Source: Antilocapra americana
Lineage: Eukaryota; Chordata; Mammalia; Artiodactyla; Antilocapridae
Reading direction: 5' to 3'
Assembly: GCA_007570785.1 (NCBI GenBank)
Contig: ML660774.1
Coordinates: forward strand, 455,309 to 519,308
Length of the DNA stretch: 64,000 nt
Every line of letters starts with the position of its first letter. The stretch's first letter is position 1. This document shows, in pieces, positions 9,341 through 19,664 of the stretch. The notes beneath the pieces were generated by a model. The model ran no database searches. It was not told the DNA's origin and was given only the letters and a program-made list of their open reading frames with translations. The translations under genes were made by a program, and so were the position numbers.

Positions 9341-11657
9341 TCAGTTCAGTTCAGTCCAGTCGCTCAGTTGTGTCTGACTCTTTGCAACCCCATGAACCAC
9401 AGCACGCCAGGCCTCCCTGTCCATCACCAACTCCTGGAGTTTACCCAAACTCATGTCTATTGTGTCAGTGATGCCATCAACCATCTCATCCTCTGTCGTC
9501 CCCTTCTGCTTTCAATCTTTCCCAGCATCAGAGTCTTCAAATGAGTCAGCTCTTTACATCAGGTGGCCGAAGTATTGGATTTTCAGTTTCAACATAAGTC
9601 GTTCGAATGAACACCCAGGACTGATCTCCTTTGGGATGGACTGGTTGGATCTCCTTGCAGTCCAAGGGACTCTCAAGTTTGTCTTCTCCAACACCACAGT
9701 TCAAAAGCATCAATGCTTGGGCACTCAGCTTTCTTGATAGTCCAACTCTCACATCCATACATGACTACTGGAAACAGCCTTGACTAGATGGACCTTTGTT
9801 GGCAAAGTTATGTCTCTCTTTTTCAATATGCTGTCTAGGTTGGCCCTAACTTTCCTTCCAAGGAGTAAGCGTCTTTTAATTTCATGGCTGCAGTCACCAT
9901 CTGTGGTGATTCTGGAGCCCCCCCCAAAATAAAATCTGCCACTGTTTCCCCATCCATCTGCCATGATGTGATGGGATCAGATGCCATGATCTTAGTTTTC
10001 TGTATGTTGAACTTTAAGCCAACTTTTTCACTCTCATCTTTCACTTTCATCAAGAGGCTCTTTAGTTCTTCCCTTTTTGCCATAAGGGTGGTGTCATCTG
10101 CATATCTGAGGTTATTGATATTTCTCCCAGCAATCTTGATTCCAGCTTGTGCTTCATCCAGCCCAGTGTTTCTCATGATGTACTCTGCATATAAGTTAAA
10201 TAAGCAGGGTGACAAGATACAGCCTTGACGTACTCCTTTCCCTATTTGGAACCAGTCTGTTGTTCCATATCCAGTTCTAACTGTTGCTTCCTGACCTGCA
10301 TACAGATTTCTCAAGAGCCAGGTCAGGTGGTCTGGTATTCCCATCTCTTTCAGAATTTCCCCCAGTTTGTTGTGATCCACACAATCGAAGGCTTTGACAT
10401 AGTCAATAAAGCAAAAATAGATGTTTTTCTGGAACTCTCTTACTTTTTTGATGATCCAGCAGATGTTGGCAATTTGATCTCTGGTTCCTCTGCCTTTTCT
10501 AAAACCAGCTTGAACATCTGGAAGTTCACGGTTCACATATTGCTGAAGACTGGCTTGGAGAATTTTAAGCATTACTTTACTAGTGTGTGAGATGAGTGCA
10601 ATTGTGCGGTAGTTTGAGCATTCTTTGGCATTGCCCTTCTTTAGGATTGGAATGAAAACTGACCTTTTCCATTCCTGTGGCCACTGCTGGCATATTGATT
10701 ACAGCACTTTACAGCATCATCTTTTAGGATTTGAAATAGCTCAACTGGAATTGCATCACCTCCACTAGCTTTGTTCGTAGTGATGCTTTCTAAGGCCCAC
10801 TTGACTTCACATTCCAGGATGTCTGGCTCTAGGTGAGTGATCACACCATCGTGATTAATGGCTTGTGAAGATCTTTTTTGTACAGTTCTTCTGGGTATTC
10901 TTGCCACCTCTTATTAATATCTTCTGCTTCTGTTAGGTCCATACCCTTTCTGTCCTTTATTGAGCCCATCTTTGCATGAAATGTTCCGTCATTATCTCTG
11001 ATTTTCTTGAGGAGATCTGTAGTCTTTCCCATTCTATTGTTTTCCTCTATTTCTTTGCACTGATCGCTGAGAAGTCTTTCTTAGCTCTCCTTGCTATTCT
11101 TTGGACGTCTGCATTTAAATGGGTATGTCTTTCCTTTTCTCCTTTGCTTTTCACTTCTCTTCTTTTCACAGCTATTTGTAAGGCCTCCTCAGACAGCCAT
11201 TTTGCCTTTTTGCCATTGTTTTTCTTGGAGATGATCTTGATCCCTGTCTCCTGGACAATGTCACGAACCTCCGTCTGTAGTTCATCAGGCACTCTGTCGA
11301 TCAGATCTAGTCCCTTAAATCTATTTCTCACGTCCACTGTATAATCATAAGGGATTTGATTTAGGTCATACCTGAATGGTCTAGTGGTTTTCCCCACTTT
11401 CTTCAATTTAAATCTGAATTTGGCAAAAAAGAGATCATGATCTGAGCCACAGTCAGCTCCCAGTCTTATTTTAGCTGACTGCATAGAGCTTCTTCATCTT
11501 TGGCTGCAAATAATATAATCACTCTGATTTCGGTGTTGGCCATCTGGTGATGTCCACGTATAGAGTCTTCTCTTGTGTTGTTGGAAGACAGTGTTTGCTA
11601 TGACCAGTGCCTTCTCTTGGCAGAACTCTTTATTAGCCTTTGCCTTGCTTCATTCGC
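9341..11657 (-). mobile_element. BovB LINE (RTE clade), 5'-truncated
   Basis: Runs from the BovB 3' terminus (TCAGTTCAGTTCAGTCCAGT on the + strand at the left end) to about 11657. Read on the minus strand it carries the end of an APE-type endonuclease domain and a nearly continuous reverse transcriptase domain. This is a retrotransposon, thought to have entered ruminant genomes horizontally and to have supplied the 3' ends of Bov-tA-related SINEs. About 2.3 kb remain of a ~3.2-kb element. Confidence 0.95.
9546..11484 (-). pseudogene. Broken BovB endonuclease/reverse transcriptase ORF
   Basis: Minus-strand fragments in order. 11484-11047 has the endonuclease C-terminus with the G-S-D-H motif. 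11032-10641 covers the linker in two frames. 10572-9835 is 245 open codons of reverse transcriptase with GTRDQIANI, FIDYVKAFDCVDHNKL, GVRQGCILSPCLFNLYAEYI and the catalytic YADD box. 9964-9546 is the C-terminal part in shifted frames. Frameshifts separate the pieces, so no functional protein is expected. Confidence 0.92.
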
Positions 11658-12178
11658 TAATAAATTCATTCTCTATCAGTACCTGTTCTTTTATGACACC
11701 TTCCTGTCACACACACGTAAAACTGTGGTTGAAGTTCACAAAGTAATGCTTTGGGCTATGAAGACAGGCTGGCTCCAAAGTCCAACACAGTGTCCACCAC
11801 CAGGACAGACGCTAGTTCCTGCTCACCTGTTGTGTGTTATCTATCCTGACTGTGTGACGCTCGCCTCACATTTTCTGGGGAACTACAGGAGTCAGGTACC
11901 CCTGGCTAGAAATCACATAAAATAAAATGCCTTTAGAAGAAAAACACACAGGCCCAACAAGCTTTAAGATGAATAGGGGAAAGAAGCAAATACATAGCCA
12001 GTGCATCACTGTTTTACTTATTTAGTGAGGTGGCACAGGTGAATTTTTTTCTCTATATATTTATATGTACATTTTCATGTAGAATTTAACACAATCCAGC
12101 CATGAGATTTTCTATATATACATTCCTATTCTACATGATATATTTTAAGTTCAGTGGAACCTATAAAATCACTAAAAG
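11658..12178. other. Intergenic, no recognised feature
   Basis: Unique AT-rich sequence. The open frame at 11575-11925 straddles the BovB edge and is not credible. Confidence 0.5.
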
Positions 12179-12493
12179 AACTGAAAGTGAATGCTGCTTT
12201 GTCGTGTCAGCCTCCTTGTGACCCCAGGGACTATAGTCCATGGACTTCTCCAGGCCAGAAAACTGGAGTGTGCAGCTGTTTCCTTCTCCAGGGGATCTTC
12301 CCAACCTAGGGATCTAACCCTGGTGTCCCCAATTGCAGGCAGGTTCTTCACTGTCTGAGCCATCTGAGAAGCCCAAGAATACTGGAATGAGTAGCCTATC
12401 CCTTCTCCAGCGGATCTTTCCAACCCAGGAATCAAACCAGGATGTCTTTCATTGCAGGCAGATTCTTTACCAGCTGAACTCCCAGGGAAGCCC
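12179..12493 (-). mobile_element. Bov-tA2 dimer-like SINE
   Basis: Two copies of the CCTTCTCCAG-GGATCTT and CATTGCAGGCAG-TTCTT block occur in succession (at about 12280-12360 and 12400-12475), ending AACTCCCAGGGAAGCCC. This is the extended form of the ruminant tRNA-Glu SINE in reverse orientation. Confidence 0.9.
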
Positions 12494-12531
12494 TAATAAT
12501 CAATCAATCAATCAATCACTCGATCAATCAC
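12494..12531. repeat. (AATC)n microsatellite
   Basis: About eight imperfect AATC units directly abutting the 5' side of the reversed SINE. Confidence 0.9.
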
Positions 12532-12753
12532 TAGAAAGGGAAGTAATTTTCATCAATACAGTTTTCCTAGTTTCCTGATTTAATTTTTTTTTTTTTTTTT
12601 TACAGTAAGAAGCTTTTGTGTCCAACTATTTTGCCTTCCTGAATTGGAAGTTCTTCCCCTGGCCAGATGTGTCTTAGGAAAAGCTGTAGAAATAGGATCC
12701 ACAGTGGTGCTGTTTTTCACAAACGCGCCTCTTTTGCTGATTACTGGAGCTTT

Positions 12754-12768
12754 GGTGCCCCCTGGTAG
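12754..12768 (-). promoter_or_regulatory. CTCF-like motif
   Basis: Minus strand CTACCAGGGGGCACC matches the CTCF core CCASYAGRKGGCRSY at 14 of 15 positions. Occupancy is unknown. Confidence 0.45.
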
Positions 12769-14467
12769 CAGAACTGAGAAAAACAAGGAATAGGTCTCCC
12801 GCAGTTCATGCTACGTGGTGTTGCTGTGTCCATGGACCTCTGCCTTCCAGAACATTCTGAATCTTGGGTTTGGTTACTGCTCAGACTTAGGTTTGAACTC
12901 ACTGGCCTTCTCCTCCTTCCCTTGAAGCTTTCATACATGATCCTAAGAGCTCAGCATGGTGACACCGAATGTGTTCACTGCATCGGGCTGGTTGAATGGC
13001 TGCAGGAGTGTTTTAGAGTTTCACGGGCAAGATGATGCCAACACAGAAGCTGAGGCATCTTTTTGCTGGTGAAGAAAACAATCCTTAGCAGCGATCGATT
13101 TGGTGAACACATTTTCTCTTTCTCTTTTTCCTAATAAGAGAATGCCAGAAGTTTGCTTTTATGCTCAGGTAGATTTTACTGTCTTGTCTCCAGGCATCAG
13201 CGCTTTGTTTTCTGCTATAATTTAATGAGCAGGGAGCCTAATTCTATCCCATCTCACAAAATGTAACACTGGTTTAGAACTTTGGGGTCATCGTGTTGAC
13301 AGAATTCTATGAGCAGGCTATCTATTAGTATACATGCACACCAGAAGATGGGGGTCTCTTTCCTATAGATTTCAGGGACCTGCCACTCTACTGTGAAGTG
13401 TCTAGAGATCAGAAATTTGGGGTTGAGATAGAATTTCACTTTTAAAGGCTAATGGCGACTCCCTGTGCCCCCTACCGCTGTAAAAGTTCTACTTTGTTCT
13501 TTTATAATTTCCTTGACCCTCTTTTCAAATCTCTTGCTCATTTATTAAGGTCCATTTTTTATTTTTAAACATTTCATATGTTGTCATATTACGTTCAGGA
13601 GGCAACATGTAACCTATTGTGGTGTCTGCTCCAACCTAAATGCTGAGTAACCTGCTAAGTCAAAGGCTGATGGACTTGAACGGGGCCCGGAATAAGAGAA
13701 GAGCCTTCAGTTCATCCCGTTTGCTATGTGAGCAATTCTGCCAAAGTCCTAGTGGGTCCTGAGTCTGCACCTGCCTGGGTGCTGGGAGCACCCAAGAAGG
13801 GCTCTGACGGGACAATCAGAGCAAATGCCCTTAGGGTTTTGGGGCAAAGCTATGCTCTCTTCGGAAAGTAAATATTGTTCTGAGAATAATTCTTGGATCA
13901 CTATTAGGCCCTGAGATGCCAGTAATCATGAAACTTGAGAGGCAAATCAAAATAAGTTTTGTCTGATCTTGTAAACCTCAAGTCATCAACTCTCTGACAT
14001 TTAAGTGAAGGGATTATATGGGATCAGACAGGCCCTAACTGAACTGGCAAACCCTGTCATCCACGCCTTTCTCAATTTACATCTCTGACCTTACCTGGAG
14101 TTATGTGAAGACAGAAAAATCGAGATTGGCTTATCGATGGCTCCCTCTGACATCCTGCGTCAGGCAGGAGAGATAAACTGTAGAACCATAGTCCTTGGGG
14201 GTGACTTAGGTTCATCTGGTATATGATGAGAGACTGGTTATTAAGCATAAGCTCATAGTTAGATATTTGTTTTTATAATATCCAGGTAAGTTGTTTGCTA
14301 TGTTCCATAAATGGGAATTTAAGTTATTCTCAAGCAAATAACATTTTTGTTGTAAAGAAATACCTATTGGCGGAAGGCTCCCACCATCGTTTGAAGATGA
14401 GGCTGGCTTAGTTGTTGCCGGAACCTGGGCGGAACCGCAAAAGAAAACAAGCATTTCTGGCTTATTT
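12769..14467. other. Intergenic, no recognised feature
   Basis: Unique sequence with no repeat I can name and no credible open frame. Confidence 0.5.
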
Positions 14468-14482
14468 CCACTAGGTGGAGCT
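14468..14482 (+). promoter_or_regulatory. CTCF-like motif
   Basis: CCACTAGGTGGAGCT matches the CTCF core at 14 of 15 positions. It points away from the minus-strand motif 1.7 kb to the left. Confidence 0.4.
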
Positions 14483-15511
14483 AGTGAGTTTATGAGACAA
14501 CCTGCTGAAATATAGAAGATATTTATATTATGTTACTTTCCCTTTTCACAATAAAAGCAGTAGTAAGACCAGTTTTATTCACTGTAGAAGTAAAATAGTC
14601 ACAATTTTAGTCTCAGAAAATTTGAGAACCCTGTTAACTTCTTAAGGAACTCGAATGATATTATCTGGAATTTTCACTATAATTCATAGAAGTGATCTTT
14701 TTATTAAAAAATGTAGCTTTGGGGTAATTTTTACATGTGTTGTGAGTTTTGATCATAGCTATTTTCCTCTTTCGGCAAAATGAAGTTTTCATTTTCAGAT
14801 GACTGAAAGAGTAGGGGCTATGTGTTTTCAATTTTTTTTTTTTTTTTTTATCGGGCAAGAAAATATCTTGAAAGCCTGTGCTTGTGAGTAAAAATAGACG
14901 ACCTCTGAGTGCATAGTTTCACTTGAGTTGTCATTAGACATTGTAAACAGAAATAAAAGTTTGAAAAAACAAATATCACTTCTTTCAATGACTGAACGAA
15001 TAGTAATTTTCAATTACTGATTCCTCGGGTGTTTGATTACAGAAAAGGAAGGAAACCAGCTACTTGGTTTGGGTTTCTGTTCTGTGAATACACAACTGGG
15101 AGAGACCTTCAGAATTACCTAATCCACGTCCATTGCTTTAGAAATAAAGAAACTGATAATCCAGACCACACTTAAAACTGCACTTGAAAAAGACAGGAAA
15201 GATGCCGAGTACGACTTGACTGGCCCTCAGGTCTTTGTGAAACACTTGCTTGTGTAGACAGTGCTCAAAGGCAAGACCAAGGCATGAGTAAAGAATCAAG
15301 GTCTTTGGTCAGTGTATATGGACCATTTTCTATGGTCTTTAATGAGAGTTGTACAGTTAATGCATGAAATGGCATTGGCCCTGGAATTTACAAAAAGTGC
15401 TGTGTCCCCAGAATCAGCTTGTAGAGTGAAAAGGGCAGACCTGGGAGTCAGCTAGAACTGAAGGGCAGTCTTCCCTTACAGCCTACGGAACCTTGGACAC
15501 TCAGCTCTGCT

Positions 15512-15513
<2 letters not shown>
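14483..15513. other. Intergenic, no recognised feature
   Basis: Unique sequence apart from a T tract at about 14832-14849. Confidence 0.5.
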
Positions 15514-15550
<37 letters not shown>

Positions 15551-15569
15551 TGTGTGTGTGCGTGCGTGC
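15514..15569. repeat. (TG)n microsatellite
   Basis: TG dinucleotides with a few GC interruptions, fused to the tail side of the reversed Bov-tA that follows; probably expanded from that tail. Confidence 0.95.
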
Positions 15570-15781
15570 TCAGTCATGTCTGACTCTTTTGTGACCCCAC
15601 GGACTGTAGCCCACCAGTCCATTATCTTTAGTTAGTCCATGGAATTCTCCAGAAAAATGCTGGAGTGGGTTGCCATTTCCTTCTCCAGGGGATCTTCCTG
15701 ACCCAGGGATCGAGCCTGCACTTCCTGTGGCTCCTCCATGGGCAGGCAGATTCTTTATTGCTGAGCTACCTGCAAAGCCCC
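15570..15781 (-). mobile_element. Bov-tA SINE with an internal foreign patch
   Basis: Reverse-orientation SINE (TCAGTCATGTCTGACTC through GCTGAGCTACCTGCAAAGCC). The expected segment after CCCACCAG is replaced by a patch at 15620-15641 that exactly matches 16391-16412. Confidence 0.92.
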
Positions 15782-17250
15782 CAGCTTCTCTACAACAGGA
15801 GTCAAAAACAGTTACAGCGTGGAAGTGCAGGACAGCCTAAATGAAATAACGTGGCAGGCTCTTAATAAAGAGATCTCCTGTCACCTCATTAAGAAATAGT
15901 TTTTTAAATGGAAAAACATGTTGAACTTAAGGGATGAATGAGCATTGTCTGACTTCATGGCTCTGTCCATTTAGGGGCTGAGCTATGTTCTGACCCCTCT
16001 CATGATGGTTTGGATGACTTTCTTGGTCCTAGATCTGCAAGGCTCATTTGATTGCTTACACAGATCCAGCCAGAGTCAAGCTGATGGAAAACTGCGGATG
16101 ACAGAAATCAATGATGAGGTGTAGCAACCCGCAGGCAACAGAAGCACCGTGTTTATTATAACAGCTGCTCTGGGGCTGAAGCTACCTTGATTGGACCCAC
16201 AATAATACAACAGCGCAGAACTACACCTCGTATTTCCTCCCATCGCACCCCATCACCCTTTTGTTCCCAAGGATTTATGCCAACATTGTTATGTTGTTAC
16301 AGATAGCAGACGTCACTGGGTTCTGGGATGTTGAAAAGTATTTACATAGCTGACTTTTTTCATTTCTCTTATTATCCAGCAGATGTCACTCATTATCTTT
16401 AGTTAGTCCATGTTTTGTCTCACCTGCCTAGGACCAGCTGAAAAGAAATCACCTTTAGTTATTATGTCAAAGTGACATGTTTGTTGAACTGGAACAATAA
16501 TCCTTCTCCCCATTAGTCTATCAGGGACTCGAGGCAACACCGTACTCAAGCAGTGATGAACTTTTATTTTCTCATTTAATTAAAAAGAAAATCTCTATAA
16601 CAGGTTCCAAAATGTATAACTGGGAAATAAATGAAGGAAAAAAAAAAAAACAAGGAAGACATGTAGGGAATTTAAATTTACCTTTGTGGTAAAATACTTT
16701 GTAGGATCACGAGAGAGGACGAATCCATGGTTGGTGCCAATAGAATAAAAAATGCAGTTATGCAGTTCATAGTGTGTGTGCAGATGTATGAAATCATGTG
16801 CTTTTTAATCATTCCTGCTGCAATAACAAATAATTATATTCATGCTGGCTTTGGGCTTGGTAGCTGGAGCCGATTTTATAAAACTGGAGTAACACAAGCT
16901 TAATGTATAAGAGGTAAGTTTTCTTCACTTCTAAAAGTAAGGAAGCGTCTCTTAAAAAAATACATATCGCAAGCGAGAGTCTATGTATCCTGTTTCGCCA
17001 GCTACCTCTGTGTTTTAAATCTACTTTTTCCTTTTAATAGGGATTAGTGGGTGATCCTCTGAGTATGTTCACTAAAGGGAAAGACGCTGCCAGTCTTTCT
17101 TTGTCAGCAAATGCTGAATTTATTATGAGAGAAGAGATGATCTCTCTGCAAGCCTGTTTTTGACTCTTGTACTTCCAATTAGCCTGTTGAAACAGTTGGA
17201 CTGGATGCTACACTTCAGGGTAGGCGTTTATTTTCTTAGCTGATGGTGCT
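15782..17250. other. Intergenic, unique sequence
   Basis: No named repeat or credible ORF. The stretch 16050-16450 is less AT-rich and contains the source copy of the patch found in the neighbouring SINE (16391-16412). A short A tract lies at 16638-16650. Confidence 0.5.
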
Positions 17251-17257
17251 TCCTGAC

Positions 17258-17303
17258 GGAGGGGTTCTGAGGGGGGGGTGCTTTGGGGGGGGGGGGGGGG
17301 GGG
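17258..17303 (+). repeat. G-rich tract with a 19-G run
   Basis: G runs of 2, 4, 8 and 19 (17285-17303) separated by short spacers. Four or more G blocks on one strand could form a quadruplex; the run length is also prone to sequencing error. Confidence 0.9.
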
Positions 17304-17881
17304 CTCAGCTTAACCTGCTTCTGCTCCTGGTTCAGCTCCTTGTCTGTGGGTCATTTGCAACCAGAAAAACAAAAAATACCTAATTTCTCTTCATTTTACT
17401 TATTTAGAAATTTTTGGCTTCGGATATAATTTATGCAGTTTTTAAATACAAAAAGCCAGTTTTAAAGCATCTATTAAATAGCAGCTATTCATCAGGAAAC
17501 ACAGAAGCAATCAGTGACAAAGAGATGCCAAACTAATAAAATTCAAGAAAGAAGAAACTGAATTGGATACTGAACAATTATTCAATAACTTTATGGAAAA
17601 AAATAGTAGAGTTTAGTAATTTGAGTAGGAAAATAGGCTACTACTCAATTTTGAAAGTCTGATGTGCAAAGTTTTACAACATAACAGTAGTATCCAGAAT
17701 AGATAGCAAAGGTCTTTTTTATAGTAGACATTTTCTCATCGACCCCAGTGATACCCTAAATATTACATTACTGATACAAAAGTCAGAATTTATGAGAACA
17801 GTCCTCTTCCTGTCTCCTGGACTCACACTTCATTCAGTTTTTTAAAGATGTAAAACATTTTTTAAATGTTTAGTTTTTAAG
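17304..17881. other. Intergenic, no recognised feature
   Basis: Unique AT-rich sequence without credible ORFs. Confidence 0.5.
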
Positions 17882-17985
17882 TTTATTTATTTATTTTTGC
17901 TTGTGAGGAAGACCAGGGATCCAACCTGCGCCTGGGCAGTGAAAGCTCAGAGTCCTAACCACTGGACATCCAGGGACCTCCCATA
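17882..17985 (-). mobile_element. CHR-type SINE fragment
   Basis: AGACCAGGGATCCAACCTGC, then GTCCTAACCACTGGACATCC and AGGGACCTCCC, is the reverse complement of the CHR (tRNA-Glu, cetartiodactyl) SINE head, preceded by an ATTT-rich tail. Confidence 0.85.
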
Positions 17986-19458
17986 CCTTAGAAGTGACCA
18001 GGGACTCAGCTCTCTAACCTAGGCCATCCATGTGGGAAAGGGAACAGATGATACCAAAGGTAGAAGCAAGAGAATATCATGGAAATGATAATGAAGGTCC
18101 AGGACAAGACACAAACTACAGGATGAAGCGGGGGAGGGGGGGATGCGTGCTCCTGGGAGAACCTTGCCCTAATGAGCCGCTAGCATCCAAGATACACTGT
18201 CGAGCTTTTCTAGCAGTTGCTCTGCAGCCGTGAAACCACAACTGCTATCACAGTATCAATGCCCAGCAAAATACACACACTGCTTTTTGCATGAACTCGA
18301 ATGTTCAGTGCCAAAGACGGGTACAATGGAGGTGAATAAACCATCTCCTTACCAGATTCCCACATCTGTACTAGGAGGCTTTAGGTCCCTATAGTTTATT
18401 ATTTTTCAGGACCATTTTCAAAATGCAATAGAGACCTCTTGAATTTGAATTTACACTACAAAGGCTAGTGATATGAAAGTTTTGTTCAAATGAGTCCTCA
18501 CCATGAAATATATTGTATGTAAATGTGATGATTATCTTTCATTTGAGATACTGTGATGATTGTTGTTTACAGAATTAATTGAAAGTAAAATTTTATATAT
18601 TACTATGCTTTCTCCAAATGTTTTGCAGATGTAGTTTCTGTTTCAGGAGGCTGAAAATGTAGGATAGCTGCTTAAAACAAGAATGGCAGTCAGAACCAGG
18701 GTCTCTTCTACATTTGACGGTTTATTAGTATTTCCATCTACCACCTGTCAATCACTTATAATTGGGCTCGAAAGTGGAGATAGGTTTCTGGTCAGAAGCT
18801 GGACTCTCTACTATCATCCTATTTCAGGCTATCCATCACCTCATTTTGGGATTACAGGTTTTCCCCTCTATCTGAAACTAAAGTGTTCCTATGAAACCTT
18901 CTTTAAGCCAATAAGGCATAACATCAAGACTTTAAGTCAAGGCAGGAAGCAATGGCTTGAGGACACACCTTGCTAATGATGCACAGAATAAATGAAGATA
19001 AAGCTTAGATGCTCACACAAGTCAAAGCTTGATGCTGAGATGCTGGGTATGGTTCCAGGAAAGGAGCTGGGAGGGGCTGGCAGGCCTTCCTCCTCACCAT
19101 GACCTTGTGTATCTATAGCCTATCATGGTGTCTTCCTTCTGTTGGAGATATTTTGATTTGACAACTAGAATGACACTTTGATTTCTACTTTTCCATCATA
19201 AGGCTTACAATGACACATTGCTGCCTCTCTTATAAAGTGCCATTAAGGTATAGGTGTCTATACTCTTAGAGTTAACCCAAGGATCACTGTTTGTTTATTG
19301 ATCATTCTTAAAGTCATAGCCATTACAATTTGGGAGTCAAATAAACAAGTAACAGGGGATCACCTATTTCTTTAAGTTCTGGACACTTTTTAAAATATAC
19401 CAACGCTATCACTGGCACTGTGGTTTAAGAAGTATTCAAACATTATCTCCATAGCTAT
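17986..19458. other. Intergenic, mostly unrecognised
   Basis: Mostly unique. Around 18854-18975 the sequence (TTACAGGTTTTCCCCTCTAT, then GTTCCTATGAAACCTTCTTT) resembles the end of an old DNA transposon, but I cannot name the family. Confidence 0.4.
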
Positions 19459-19664
19459 GGCTAGTCTCACAGTCATGTCTGACTCTTCGTGACCCCATGG
19501 AGTGTAGTTTACCAGGCTCCTCTGTCCATGGGAATTCTCCAGGCAAGAGTCCTGGAGTGGGTTGCCATGCCCTCCCACAGTGGGTTTTCCCAATCCAGGG
19601 ATTGAGCCCAGGTCTCCTGCATTGCAGGTGGATTCTTTACCATCTGAGCCACCAGGGAAGTCCC
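19459..19664 (-). mobile_element. Bov-tA2 SINE, near full length
   Basis: From CAGTCATGTCTGACTCTTCG to the reversed head TGAGCCACCAGGGAAGTCCC, which carries the tRNA-derived promoter region. Confidence 0.93.

Noticed and set aside
10225..10590. 121-codon plus-strand ORF in BovB, and the similar one at 61817-62176
   Set aside because: Antisense shadows of the BovB reverse transcriptase frame, recurring in each copy.
16376..16390. Third CTCF-like string CCAGCAGATGTCACT
   Set aside because: Matches 14 of 15 but misses a strongly conserved G in the core GGC; too weak to list.
18854..18975. Possible old DNA transposon end
   Set aside because: Resembles a remembered terminal sequence but I could not name the family or find the other end.
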